Of a stretch of DNA of 64,000 nucleotides, positions 52,840 to 61,641 are shown in pieces. Position 1 is the stretch's first letter; each line of letters starts with the position of its first letter. The DNA is from Nakamurella silvestris (GTDB taxonomy: Bacteria > Actinomycetota > Actinomycetes > Mycobacteriales > Nakamurellaceae), in NCBI GenBank assembly GCA_003576535.1, contig QXCQ01000088.1, forward strand, positions 1 to 64,000, read 5' to 3'. The notes below the pieces were generated by a model that saw nothing but the letters and a program-made list of their open reading frames with translations, did not search any database and was not told the origin of the DNA. The position numbers were made by a program, and so were the translations under genes.

Positions 52840-53963
52840 CCAGACACGGCTTCTGGGAGTACACGACACCGGGGTGCGGGGGAGCGGAGTTCTACACCGT
52901 CGAGGATTACCGGATCCTTTTCCAGGACATGACCGACCACGGGATGACCGACTTCATGCTGATGGTGAAGTGGTGGACCACGGGTTACCGTTCCGAACTG
53001 CCCTTCCTCGACCAACAGCCGGACAACCTGGCCGTGGCCTCGAACAACGAGTTGATCCACACCGTGATCGAGATGGCCCACGAGGCGGGCCTGACCGTGA
53101 CACTCGGCGCGGTGCTCAGCTTCTACACCGCGGAGGAGTTCACCATCGGAACCCCGTTCCGGACGGTGACCGAATGCGGCGGGTACGAACTGGGCGCCGA
53201 CATCGGTATCTACACCTTGACCGATCCGGCGGTACTCGATGCCGGCTTGCAGGTGGCCCGCGAACTGTGCCAGCTCTTTCCCGCTGCCGACGGTCTGATG
53301 TTCGAACTCGAGGCCTGCGGTCAGTACACACCGGAGACGGAGGAACGCTTCTTCGAGTGGGCGCGCGCCGAGGATGTCTCCCCGGTTCGGGCGATCCACG
53401 CCCGGGACTACGATTTCCCGGCCTGGCGTGATTTCACCACCGATCTGCGGGCAAGTTTCCTCAAGGAACTCGAAACCACCTGCCGGGATGCTGGTTTCGT
53501 CGGTCAGTTGTCGACGATCGCGGAGACCGCCAATACCCCGTACCTGGTCCAGCACGAGGTCAACCTGGAGCGGCTGCTCGTTCGGGCACCCGACTGGCAG
53601 GTGATCTTCTACGACTACTGGCGGTGGCAGCACCGATTGGCCGCCACCGACATCTGCATCGTCCACCCGAAATCCATCGGCGTTGACTCGGCCTTCCTGG
53701 CCCGCGGACTGATGACCTACCCGCACGAGGGCGGATGGCCGTTGCCGATACCCCTGAGCTCCTCGTGGGACATCGACGTCGAAGACGTCCAGCAGTACCA
53801 ACCGAACCAGGCCTGGTGGTTCGGTGCCGGCGCGGTCCAGGAAGGCCCCAGCACCAACGTCGAACTCTCCCGGCTCCGGGACTCCGGATTCCCTTCGGGT
53901 CGGGCTGCACGACTGGAGCTCCTCGAACGAATTCGCAGGTCGCAGGAGATCGCCGCACCCTAA
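52836..53963 (+). CDS. Unrecognised TIM-barrel-like protein, putative glycoside hydrolase
   Basis: This 375-aa protein starts at an ATG overlapping the preceding stop by 4 nt. Features suggest a beta/alpha barrel of the glycosidase sort: aromatic-rich FMLMVKWWTTGYRSE, DGLMFELEACGQ with possible catalytic acids, and QLSTIAETANTPYL. It lacks a signal peptide and membrane segments. I do not recognise the family with confidence; position between two glycan-active proteins suggests it acts on the same substrate. The C-terminal part (about 290-340) contains many Trp and Pro residues. Confidence 0.7.
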   Translation: MTRHGFWEYTTPGCGGAEFYTVEDYRILFQDMTDHGMTDFMLMVKWWTTGYRSELPFLDQQPDNLAVASNNELIHTVIEMAHEAGLTVTLGAVLSFYTAEEFTIGTPFRTVTECGGYELGADIGIYTLTDPAVLDAGLQVARELCQLFPAADGLMFELEACGQYTPETEERFFEWARAEDVSPVRAIHARDYDFPAWRDFTTDLRASFLKELETTCRDAGFVGQLSTIAETANTPYLVQHEVNLERLLVRAPDWQVIFYDYWRWQHRLAATDICIVHPKSIGVDSAFLARGLMTYPHEGGWPLPIPLSSSWDIDVEDVQQYQPNQAWWFGAGAVQEGPSTNVELSRLRDSGFPSGRAARLELLERIRRSQEIAAP

Positions 53964-54018
53964 CTCGACCAGCACGTCCTCCCCATCAGGCGCTTCTCTC
54001 ACGAAAGGCACGTCAGAC

Positions 54019-55983
54019 ATGTCTGTGTCCAGAAGAACCCCCCGAGTTCCCGAGCACGACGACCGGCCGGAATCGACCGGCCGTGGATTGGGCCGCAGGT
54101 CCCTGTTGGTCGCCGGCAGCATCCCGGTGGCCGCGGCGCTGACCATGGGCACGGCCAATGCCGCCGGTTCCCCGGGGGCGCTGAACACGCAGAAACGGCT
54201 GGTGGCAACACCCGTGGACGGGTCGACCCTGGCAGAGCTACGGGCCCTCACCTCCGGGGTCACCGCCGGGTCGGTCTACTTCGTGACCGACCCCGGCAAG
54301 GAGGGGCACTTCCGGTACGACGCCGCGGACAGCACCTCGGTCGACAACGAGGGCACCGTCGTCGTCTCCACGGCGGGCCTGCGGTTCAAACGGATCTACC
54401 AGGGGCCGGTCAGCGTCAAGTGGTTCGGTGCCAAGGGAGACGGAGTCACCGATGACACCGTCGCCATCCAGAAAGCCATCAACGCAGCACAGCTCGAGGC
54501 TGCGGTGCTGCGTTTCCCGACCTCCCGCCCGTACCTGATCTCCGCGACCCTGGTCATCGACTCGAGCAAGGGCGGGCTGCGCATCATCGGCGACACCCGG
54601 CGAAGTGTCGGCTCCGGTCGGTACTCGACGATCAAGGTCGCCGACACGGTGAGCACCTCTGCGCCGTTGAACCACGTCTTCAAGTTCACCGATTCGCAGG
54701 AGAACACCCGCTACGAGTTCTCCGACCTGTGCATCGACGGCTCGCTGCGGGCCCGCTACGGGATCTACTCGGTCACCATCAACCACTCACTCTTCCAACG
54801 CATCTGGATCAACCAGACGCTGACGGCGGCCTTGGCCATCGGCTACGGATGGTGCAACGACGTGGTCGAGTGCGAGTTGTCGCTGAACAAGGGCGACGGC
54901 ATCGTCTTCGTCGGTGAGAGCGTCAATGCCCTGAACGTGGTCAACTCGAAGATCTACTACAACGACGGCATCGGCATCAACATGTCCCTGCCGACGCTGT
55001 CCGCCCGGATCCAGGGCTGCACCATCGAGCAGAACAAGAAGTGCGGCGTGTACGTCCAGCAGGGTGCGACCGCCCTGTCGATCCTCAACTGCTACATCGA
55101 GGCCAACGCCTTGGACGGCATGACGATGAGCGGCCGGCTGGTGAAGGCCCATGTCGTCATCAACGGGAACTCCGATGCGGCCAACCCGCTGACCATTGCG
55201 AACACCGTGCCCTGCAGCGACGTGGTGATCGCCGGCAACATCGTGGCGAGTTTCTACGAGGACACCTTCATCGAGGCGTACGCGGTCGACCGGGCGTTGA
55301 CGGTGCAGGACAACGCGATCAACCGGTACGACTTCTCCCGGACGACCAGCACCAATCCTTACGTGGTGCTGCGCCTGGGAACCAACCTGACCGGCAGCGG
55401 GAGCCGGGTGAACGGCTGCAACCTCAAGGACAATCACGTCGCAATGATCGGTACGGTGGTGCCGAGCGCGCAGTTGTCCGTGCTCAACCTCGCGGGCGCA
55501 CACACCGACTACCACGGCCTGTCCATCTCCGACGTGCACCGGATCAACTACGCGCCTGCTTTGTCCACCTTCGGGGTGGTGCAGGCGGCGACGACACCGG
55601 GCACCTTCACCGCCGTCAGCACCCGGTACCGGATGCACGACTCCATGAAGCTCACCGGGTCGACACAGACGTCGAGGTGGGGTGTCTCGCTCAATGCCGC
55701 GGACTACCCGGAACTTGCCGGCAAGTACGTCTACTTCGGGGTGTCGGTGAAACAGTCGGCGGCCGGAATGGGCACCATTCTGCTCGGCGGTTCCTCCGGC
55801 ACCGATGCGCAGCCGGCGTCGAGCAGCACGGAGTGGCGTGAGGTGTCCCAGGTGGTGCTGTTCCCGGCCACCGGGACGGTGCTGTTCGGGATCGGAGTGT
55901 CCAGCGACAGCGCGGCGAAGAGTCTGCTCGTCTCCCGTCCGGTGATCGCCGAACTCGGTGCCCCGTACCTCACCCTGCAGTAG
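54019..55983 (+). CDS. Tat-exported parallel beta-helix protein (pectate-lyase-3-like)
   Basis: This 654-aa protein has a twin-arginine signal peptide (GRGLGRRSLLVAGSIPVAAA, cut near ANAA). Its beta-helix starts with the Pectate_lyase_3 signature VKWFGAKGDGVTDDTVAIQK (about 130-150), continues with many short strand repeats (NCYIEANALDGMTM, GNIVASFYED), and ends in a beta-sandwich-like domain (about 545-654). Such proteins are polysaccharide lyases or hydrolases, or carbohydrate-binding spikes. No catalytic triad was assigned. It should act outside the cell and release fragments for the ABC importer. ATG 54019 follows AAAGG. Confidence 0.85.
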   Translation: MSVSRRTPRVPEHDDRPESTGRGLGRRSLLVAGSIPVAAALTMGTANAAGSPGALNTQKRLVATPVDGSTLAELRALTSGVTAGSVYFVTDPGKEGHFRYDAADSTSVDNEGTVVVSTAGLRFKRIYQGPVSVKWFGAKGDGVTDDTVAIQKAINAAQLEAAVLRFPTSRPYLISATLVIDSSKGGLRIIGDTRRSVGSGRYSTIKVADTVSTSAPLNHVFKFTDSQENTRYEFSDLCIDGSLRARYGIYSVTINHSLFQRIWINQTLTAALAIGYGWCNDVVECELSLNKGDGIVFVGESVNALNVVNSKIYYNDGIGINMSLPTLSARIQGCTIEQNKKCGVYVQQGATALSILNCYIEANALDGMTMSGRLVKAHVVINGNSDAANPLTIANTVPCSDVVIAGNIVASFYEDTFIEAYAVDRALTVQDNAINRYDFSRTTSTNPYVVLRLGTNLTGSGSRVNGCNLKDNHVAMIGTVVPSAQLSVLNLAGAHTDYHGLSISDVHRINYAPALSTFGVVQAATTPGTFTAVSTRYRMHDSMKLTGSTQTSRWGVSLNAADYPELAGKYVYFGVSVKQSAAGMGTILLGGSSGTDAQPASSSTEWREVSQVVLFPATGTVLFGIGVSSDSAAKSLLVSRPVIAELGAPYLTLQ

Positions 55984-56009
55984 CCGTTTCCCGGCTTTCA
56001 CCCTTCACG

Positions 56010-56357
56010 ATGGGACGAGATCAGTTGAACACTTCACCGGCCGACGATCAGTTCTGCTTCGTCTACGACCTCGCTGACGGTGCCGGACCCGAGTACGAGG
56101 CCCTGCACCGTCAGGTACCGCCGGGGGTTCAGCGTGCGCTGTCGGCCGGTGGGGCGTACGACTACTCGATCTTCCGGCGGAACGATCTCGTGATCTCTGT
56201 ACTGCGAGCCCATCGAGGGTTGGCCGCGATCGAGCGGGCGACCGCGATCGAGCCGAAGCAGCCCGCCTGGGCCGCCTCGCTCGCACCGTTGTTCGCCCGC
56301 ACCACCGACGAGAACGGTCTGCCTCTGTTCGCCCACCGGGTCTTCCGGCTGCCGTGA
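56010..56357 (+). CDS. rhaM: L-rhamnose mutarotase-like protein
   Basis: This 115-aa protein matches the RhaM family (PF05336), which interconverts the alpha and beta anomers of L-rhamnose. The histidine of YEALHRQVPPGV, the ribose-like pocket SAGGAYDYSIFRRNDL, and a C-terminal LPLFAHRVFRLP correspond to family positions. No rhamnose kinase, isomerase or aldolase is adjacent, so oxidation by a dehydrogenase is more likely than the phosphorylated route. ATG 56010 or the downstream TTG 56025 could be the start. Confidence 0.8.
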   Translation: MGRDQLNTSPADDQFCFVYDLADGAGPEYEALHRQVPPGVQRALSAGGAYDYSIFRRNDLVISVLRAHRGLAAIERATAIEPKQPAWAASLAPLFARTTDENGLPLFAHRVFRLP

Positions 56358-56439
56358 CACCCGCAGCAGCGCTCCACCTCGATCTCATCCGTCCGGCGGC
56401 CCACCTGGGCCCCCGGCAACATCAAGAAAGTGACACCTG

Positions 56440-57372
56440 ATGTCCGAAGTTCCACCAGTGAGGGTCGGCGTTGTCGGCGCCGGCGCATTCGGCAGAGTGC
56501 ACATGGCCGCCTACCAGCGGGCTGCCGGTGCACACCTGACCGCCGTCGCGGACAACGACGCAGGGCGCGCCGGAGCGGCAGCCCGGGACCACGGTGCCGA
56601 GCCCTTCACCGACGCCGTCGCTCTGCTGGATTCCGGTCTGGTGGATGCCATTTCGGTGGTCAGCCCCGGCCCCACTCACGTCGCCATCGCCACCGAGGCG
56701 GGACGTCGGGGTATCGGGGTGCTGCTGGAGAAGCCGGTGGCGCTCACCCTGGCCGATGCGGTTCTGCTGAGGTCTGTGGCCGCCGAATCGGTGCTGACGC
56801 CTGCGCACGTGCTCCGGTTCGCCGATCCGTACATCGAGCTCCGACGTCGTGTCCGGGCCGGCGAATTCGGTCAGGTCCTCGGCATCGTCGCCGATCGTCA
56901 TCGCACCCAGGACCATCGAACGTTCTTCGGCGATGTCGGACTTCCCTTGATGACCACGGTCCACGACATCGATCTGGCCATCTGGCTGACCGGCTCGACA
57001 CCTGCGTCGGTGCGGGCACGGACCGGTCGCCGGGGCGCGTATCCGGTGGATGCCGCAATCACCGCGGCCGTGGGTCTGACGGACGGTTCCTTCTGGACGT
57101 TCAACACCAGCTGGCTGCTGCACGACGACCAACCGGCGGTACCGGATCGGTTCCAGTTGTTCGGAACACTGGGGACCGCCACCGTCTCGGTGGAACCTGC
57201 TGACGATGAGGTCTTCTCGGATGCGATGGATGCGCAGATCGCGCATTTCCTCGACTGCGTGACCCGACGGTCCCGGTCCGAGATCGTGCCGTTGGGCGAT
57301 GCCTTCACCGGTATCGCCCTCGCCGAGGCGATGGCCTCCTCGGTGGCGAATGACGCCGAGGTCGCCCTGTGA
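56440..57372 (+). CDS. Gfo/Idh/MocA family oxidoreductase (rightward operon)
   Basis: This 310-aa protein has the Rossmann glycine motif RVGVVGAGAFGRVH, catalytic-lysine motif LLEKPVAL, and a second conserved region TTVHDIDLAIWLTG with the histidine used in catalysis. It is a separate paralogue from the leftward-operon enzyme and is shorter. The family oxidises sugars or inositols at a ring or side-chain carbon using NAD(P). Its stop overlaps the GTG start of the amidohydrolase gene. Confidence 0.9.
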   Translation: MSEVPPVRVGVVGAGAFGRVHMAAYQRAAGAHLTAVADNDAGRAGAAARDHGAEPFTDAVALLDSGLVDAISVVSPGPTHVAIATEAGRRGIGVLLEKPVALTLADAVLLRSVAAESVLTPAHVLRFADPYIELRRRVRAGEFGQVLGIVADRHRTQDHRTFFGDVGLPLMTTVHDIDLAIWLTGSTPASVRARTGRRGAYPVDAAITAAVGLTDGSFWTFNTSWLLHDDQPAVPDRFQLFGTLGTATVSVEPADDEVFSDAMDAQIAHFLDCVTRRSRSEIVPLGDAFTGIALAEAMASSVANDAEVAL

Positions 57373-58250
57373 GCGCTGCGGTGGCGGGGGGGTCCGCAGC
57401 GACGGACCGGTTGGCCGGACTGGTGCCGGCCGATGCCCACATCCACCTGTTCGAGACCTCCTTCGACGATTCGCAGGCCGAGCGGCACCCCGAGGGAGAG
57501 CTCGCCCACTACGAATCGTTACGCCGGCAGTATTCGATTTCCGATGCCTTGGTCATCGGGTACGAGGGTGACGCCAGGTTCGCCGGGAACAACGAGTACG
57601 TGCGGCGGTTGAGCGAATCCCGTTCGTGGATCCGTCCGATGGCCCATGTGGTTCCGTCGGCCGACGGCGACCGTGCGGCCGTGCTGGTGGACCGCGGATT
57701 CGTCGGCCTGTCCATCTACGTCGATCCCGTCGAGAGTGCATCCGGTGATTGGAAGGCATGGGCCGCTGATGTTCTCGCGGCGGCCGGTGCTCTTGACGTG
57801 CCGGTGAGTTTGAATGCTCCCGCCGCCTCCCACTCCACCGTCATGGAGCTGCTCGACGGCCGCCGTGACGTCAGGGTGATGCTCAGTCATCTCGGCCTGC
57901 CGGGCCCGGGCCCCGATCCGGGGTCGCCGGAGTTGGCGGCCACGCGGGAGTTGCTGACGGAGCACGGCTGCTGGGTCAAGCTCTCCGGAACCTACGCCGG
58001 GGCCCCCGTCGGCGAACGCGACCCGAATCGTGCCACCGTGGCCTGGGTGGACTGGCTGTTGGACCGGGTGGGGCCGACCAGACTGATGTGGGGGAGCGAC
58101 TTCTCGCCGGCGCTCGGCCGAATGACCTTTGAAGAAACCATCTTGCTGCCGTCACTGGCGGCAGTAGGAACATCCGAACTCGAACAGATCTATGGCGGGA
58201 ATCTGCGCGCACTGCTCAGGTCCTCCGGCCGGCTAGGAGGGTCCTCGTGA
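57369..58250 (+). CDS. Amidohydrolase family protein (sugar-lactonase-like, PF04909)
   Basis: This 293-aa protein has the N-terminal HxH in ADAHIHLFETS, then MLSHLGLPG and MWGSDFSPAL near the C terminus, as in L-fuconolactonases, L-rhamnonolactonases and 2-pyrone dicarboxylate lactonases. Placed between a sugar oxidoreductase and a deacylase, it may hydrolyse the lactone made by that oxidoreductase. GTG 57369 overlaps the previous stop, and its own stop overlaps the next GTG (GTGA). Confidence 0.85.
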   Translation: MSAAVAGGSAATDRLAGLVPADAHIHLFETSFDDSQAERHPEGELAHYESLRRQYSISDALVIGYEGDARFAGNNEYVRRLSESRSWIRPMAHVVPSADGDRAAVLVDRGFVGLSIYVDPVESASGDWKAWAADVLAAAGALDVPVSLNAPAASHSTVMELLDGRRDVRVMLSHLGLPGPGPDPGSPELAATRELLTEHGCWVKLSGTYAGAPVGERDPNRATVAWVDWLLDRVGPTRLMWGSDFSPALGRMTFEETILLPSLAAVGTSELEQIYGGNLRALLRSSGRLGGSS

Positions 58251-59410
58251 TCGAGGAAGACAGTAGACGAACGGTCCGGATCCTGTCCGACCTGGTGGCG
58301 ATCCCCAGCGTGAACCCGAGGGAGGGGGCGACCGACGGCGGGGAGAGTCGGGTCGCCGGGTACCTGGCGGGATGGGCGTCCCGACACGGCTGGGAGTGCA
58401 GGCTGGAGGAGGCCGTCCCCGGTCGGCACAACGCGTATGTGGAGATTCCGGGCACGCTCCAGGGCACGATCCTGTTGCAGACCCATACGGACACGGTGGA
58501 AACCGAGGAGATGACGGTCCCGGCGTTCTCCGTGCAGCACGACGAGGCCAAGGGCACCGTGACCGGTCGCGGTGTGTGTGATGCCAAAGGGCAGTTGGCG
58601 ATGTTCATGGCCGCGATCGAGGGTGTGGTGGCCGGCGGGCACCCACGGCACAGCGTGCTGCTGGCTGCCTGCGTCGACGAGGAACACCGGTACCGCGGGG
58701 TCACCGCCCTGTGTGCCGATCTCCCGTCCGGCTGCATCGGTGGTGTCGTCGGGGAACCGACGGAACTGAGGATGGTGGCCGCACAAAAAGGTGTTGTGCG
58801 GTGCACCATCACGATCAGCGGTCCGGGTGGGCACAGCTCGAAACCCGATCAGGTGCCGAACCCGATCGCCGGGGCGGCGGAGATCGTCACCTACATCAGC
58901 CGGACCCTGCAGGCCGAGCTCACCCGTCGGTCCGAACCACTGGTCGGCGCGGGATCGATCGCCGTGACCACGATCTCCGGAGGAGAGGCGATCAACATCA
59001 TTCCCACTCGGGTCGAGATCCAGGTGGACCGACGGACCCTGCCGAGCGAGGATCCGGACGAGGTGTGGCGGAACTTCCGGCGGGACATCGAGAACCGCTG
59101 GCCGCAGGCATCGGTCGCGCCGCCGAGCCTGATCGACCACGGGCTGCCACCGGCACTCGGATCGCCGTTCCATGATCTTTTCCAAGGCAGTCTGGCCACC
59201 GCCGGTGGCGATCCCGAGCCGATCGGGGTTCCGTTCGGCTCGGATGCCTCGAAGATCGTCCGATGCGGGATACCGGTCGTGGTCTTCGGTGCCGGCTCGA
59301 TCGACCAGGCGCACACCCCGACCGAGTTCGTACCGGTGGCGGAACTTGTCACCGGCCGGAAGGTCATCGAGTCGTTGTTGACGGGTGGGCAGAGCCATGT
59401 TGCGCTCTGA
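58247..59410 (+). CDS. M20 family metallopeptidase/deacylase (ArgE/DapE-like)
   Basis: This 387-aa protein has the M20 di-zinc ligands QTHTD (H80, D82), the GRGVCDAKG region (D112), VDEE (E145/E146), GEPTEL and the late histidine in DQAHTPTEF, plus a dimerisation domain (GPGGHSSKP). Such enzymes hydrolyse N-acyl or peptide bonds of amino acids. Together with the leftward D-aminoacylase the locus encodes deacylases of apparently different stereochemical preference. GTG 58247 overlaps the previous stop by 4 nt. Confidence 0.88.
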   Translation: MIEEDSRRTVRILSDLVAIPSVNPREGATDGGESRVAGYLAGWASRHGWECRLEEAVPGRHNAYVEIPGTLQGTILLQTHTDTVETEEMTVPAFSVQHDEAKGTVTGRGVCDAKGQLAMFMAAIEGVVAGGHPRHSVLLAACVDEEHRYRGVTALCADLPSGCIGGVVGEPTELRMVAAQKGVVRCTITISGPGGHSSKPDQVPNPIAGAAEIVTYISRTLQAELTRRSEPLVGAGSIAVTTISGGEAINIIPTRVEIQVDRRTLPSEDPDEVWRNFRRDIENRWPQASVAPPSLIDHGLPPALGSPFHDLFQGSLATAGGDPEPIGVPFGSDASKIVRCGIPVVVFGAGSIDQAHTPTEFVPVAELVTGRKVIESLLTGGQSHVAL

Positions 59411-60365
59411 TGCCCCACCGTCCGCGGCCGCGCCGGTCGGCCTCCAGGACGTGCTCACCGCTCGGGAACTCATCCGCGGGGACGTCCGACGGACACCGAT
59501 CTGGGCGGTGACCGTCCAGAGCCCGGACGGACCACGAGAGGTCCTGCTCAAGCTCGAACAACTGCAGGTGTCCGGTACCTTCAAGGCACGCGGTGCGTTC
59601 ACCGCCGTGCGTCGGATGCAGGCCGGGAACAGCCGACACACCGGCGGTTTCATCATCGCCTCGGGTGGGAACGCCGGCATTGCAGCGGCAGTCGCCTGCC
59701 GGTCGATCGGTGCGGAACTGACCGTGGTCGCACCGCGCTGGGCACCCGCGAGCAAGGTGGACCGGTTGCGCGCTCTCGGTGCCAGGGTGGTCCTCGACGG
59801 TGAGACCCATGTTCAGACCCACCTCGTCGTCAAGGAACTCAGCGCGGCGAGCGGGGCCGTGACCCTGCATCCCTACGACTCGGTGGATGCGGTCGCCGGT
59901 GCGGGAACCCTGGCGCTGGAGTTGGCCGAGCAGTACCCCGGCCACGGGCCGGTCGTGGTCTCGGTCGGCGGTGGTGGTCTGATCGCCGGTGTCACCACCG
60001 TGGGGCGTGCCCACGGGTTCTTGACGGTCGGCGTGGAGCCGCACGGGGCACCCACGCTGAACCGTGCCCGGACCGCCGGCCGACCGGTCGATGTCGACGT
60101 CGACACGTCGGCGGCCGATTCCCTCGGTGCCCAGAAGCTGGGCGCGCTTGCCTTTCTGGCCTGCGGATCAGGGCCGCAGGTCGAGAGCATCCTGGTGTCG
60201 GACAACGACATGGAAGCTGCCCGGTCGTACCTGTGGGAGCAATTCCGGCTGAATGTCGAACTCTCCGCTGCGGCCGCCCTCGCCGCGGTGACCACCGGAC
60301 AGTTGGCCGAGTCGGTCGCGCCGCCGGTGATCGTGTTGTGCGGTGCGAACCTGCCGGGGCCGTGA
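59397..60365 (+). CDS. Threonine/serine dehydratase-like PLP enzyme
   Basis: This 322-aa fold-type II PLP enzyme has the PLP lysine K63 in SGTFKARGA, the phosphate loop SGGNAGIAAA (from 89) and the glycine loop GGGGLIAG. It closely resembles threonine ammonia-lyases and serine racemase-like proteins and lacks a regulatory ACT domain. Its product would be an enamine/imine that spontaneously, or with RidA, gives a 2-keto acid. RidA is encoded two genes downstream. ATG 59397 is chosen; it overlaps the end of the M20 gene. GTG 59385 is an alternative. Confidence 0.87.
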   Translation: MLRSDAPPSAAAPVGLQDVLTARELIRGDVRRTPIWAVTVQSPDGPREVLLKLEQLQVSGTFKARGAFTAVRRMQAGNSRHTGGFIIASGGNAGIAAAVACRSIGAELTVVAPRWAPASKVDRLRALGARVVLDGETHVQTHLVVKELSAASGAVTLHPYDSVDAVAGAGTLALELAEQYPGHGPVVVSVGGGGLIAGVTTVGRAHGFLTVGVEPHGAPTLNRARTAGRPVDVDVDTSAADSLGAQKLGALAFLACGSGPQVESILVSDNDMEAARSYLWEQFRLNVELSAAAALAAVTTGQLAESVAPPVIVLCGANLPGP

Positions 60366-60408
60366 ACATGTCGCCAATCCATTCCTTCGAGCACAGGAGC
60401 AGCAGCCG

Positions 60409-61158
60409 GTGATCACACCGATGAACACGTACCCGGACACACGTATCCGGGGTTGCCGGGTTGTCCTGGTGGGAGGCGCGGGGGACGTCGGGTCGATGAT
60501 CCGGCCCGCCCTCTCGTCGAGTTACCAGGTGGTCGTCGCCGACCGGAACGTCCAGGGCGGCAGCGCGTCGGCGGTTCCGTTCGACGTGCTTGATCCGGAG
60601 CCGCACCGCGATGTCTTCGGTCCCGGCGACGTCCTGGTCTACCTGGCGATGGGCAGCAAGGCGGACTGGGGCAGCCTGTCGTGGTCCCGCTCGCAGTTCG
60701 ACATCAACGTCACCGGGCTGTACCTGACCTTGCGAGCTGCAGCCGGGAGGGGGGTTCGCAAGGTCGTCGTCGCCAGTTCGATGTCGGTGTTCGCCAACTA
60801 TCTCGATCCGTTGGGACTGGCCGACGAACCGGATGCCCATGACGGGTACGGACTCTCCAAACGACTGGGCGAGCAGGTCGCCCGGGCTGCCGTGGTTGCC
60901 CACGAGCTCGACGTGATCGCACTGCGGCTGGTGGCACCGGTGCCCGACGAGGAGTGGCACCGTGGCGACCCGCCCTACGCCGACGTGATGACCGCCGGCT
61001 CGGATGTCGCCGGTGCCGTCCGAGCGGCGATCGAGTCGCCGTTGCAGGGATTCCACGCCTTCACCATCTCCGGGGACCACGATCGGCGGCGGTTGGACAT
61101 CAGCGCAGCCCGGGTGCTCCTGGGCTGGACACCTACGCTCCGACGACCTTCACCCTGA
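60409..61158 (+). CDS. NAD-dependent epimerase/dehydratase (SDR; uronate dehydrogenase-like)
   Basis: This 249-aa extended-type SDR has the nucleotide motif LVGGAGDVGSMI, an ASSMSVF strand, and the YxxxK catalytic pair in GYGLSKRLGE. The short length and substrate region resemble uronate dehydrogenases and similar sugar oxidoreductases, though epimerase activity is also possible. AGGAG (60395-60399) supports GTG 60409 rather than ATG 60421 or the longer frame from 60343. It is within the rightward operon, 43 bp after the PLP enzyme. Confidence 0.82.
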   Translation: MITPMNTYPDTRIRGCRVVLVGGAGDVGSMIRPALSSSYQVVVADRNVQGGSASAVPFDVLDPEPHRDVFGPGDVLVYLAMGSKADWGSLSWSRSQFDINVTGLYLTLRAAAGRGVRKVVVASSMSVFANYLDPLGLADEPDAHDGYGLSKRLGEQVARAAVVAHELDVIALRLVAPVPDEEWHRGDPPYADVMTAGSDVAGAVRAAIESPLQGFHAFTISGDHDRRRLDISAARVLLGWTPTLRRPSP

Positions 61159-61212
61159 GCCACTCACGTCCGTGAGACACCCTGCCACACCCCAGCTATC
61201 GAAGGACCAACC

Positions 61213-61599
61213 ATGAACAAGACTGCCGTGTCCACCCCCAACGCACCGCAACCCAAAGGCCCGTACTCCCAGGGGATCGTCAGCAACGGGCTGCTTTTCA
61301 CCTCCGGATTCGGGCCGCATGATCCGATCACCGGATCGCTGGTGGGGGTGACGGTGGCCGAGCAGACGGTGCAGACCCTGCGGAACCTGGAGGCGGTCCT
61401 GGCCGAGCGTGGGCTCGACCTCTCCGACCTCGTCAAGGCCACGGTCCACCTGCAACATCTGGAGCGTGATTTCGCGGAGTTCAACCAGGCTTACGCCTCG
61501 CTGGTACCGAGTCCCCTCCCGGTCCGCACCACGGTCGGATCGAACCTGCTGGGCATCCTGGTGGAGATCGACTTCGTGGTGGCAGAACGTACCGCCTGA
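61213..61599 (+). CDS. ridA: RidA family enamine/imine deaminase
   Basis: This 128-aa YjgF/YER057c/UK114 protein has the active-site arginine R105 in PLPVRTTVGS, and IDFVVAERT near the C terminus. Family members trimerise and hydrolyse reactive enamine/imine intermediates produced by PLP dehydratases. This fits the threonine-dehydratase-like enzyme in the same operon. Family paralogues may do other lactam or imine hydrolysis. ATG 61213 follows GAAGGA. It is the last intact gene of the operon and is followed by a hairpin. Confidence 0.9.
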   Translation: MNKTAVSTPNAPQPKGPYSQGIVSNGLLFTSGFGPHDPITGSLVGVTVAEQTVQTLRNLEAVLAERGLDLSDLVKATVHLQHLERDFAEFNQAYASLVPSPLPVRTTVGSNLLGILVEIDFVVAERTA

Positions 61600-61605
61600 C
61601 CCACC

Positions 61606-61640
61606 GGGCGCAGGTCCGGCACCTGCCGAGACCTGCGCCC
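61606..61640 (+). terminator. Hairpin after ridA
   Basis: GGGCGCAGGTC (61606-61616) pairs with GACCTGCGCCC (61630-61640) across CGGCACCTGCCGA. It begins 7 bp after the ridA stop and probably ends the rightward operon. Confidence 0.7.
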
Positions 61641-61641
61641 G

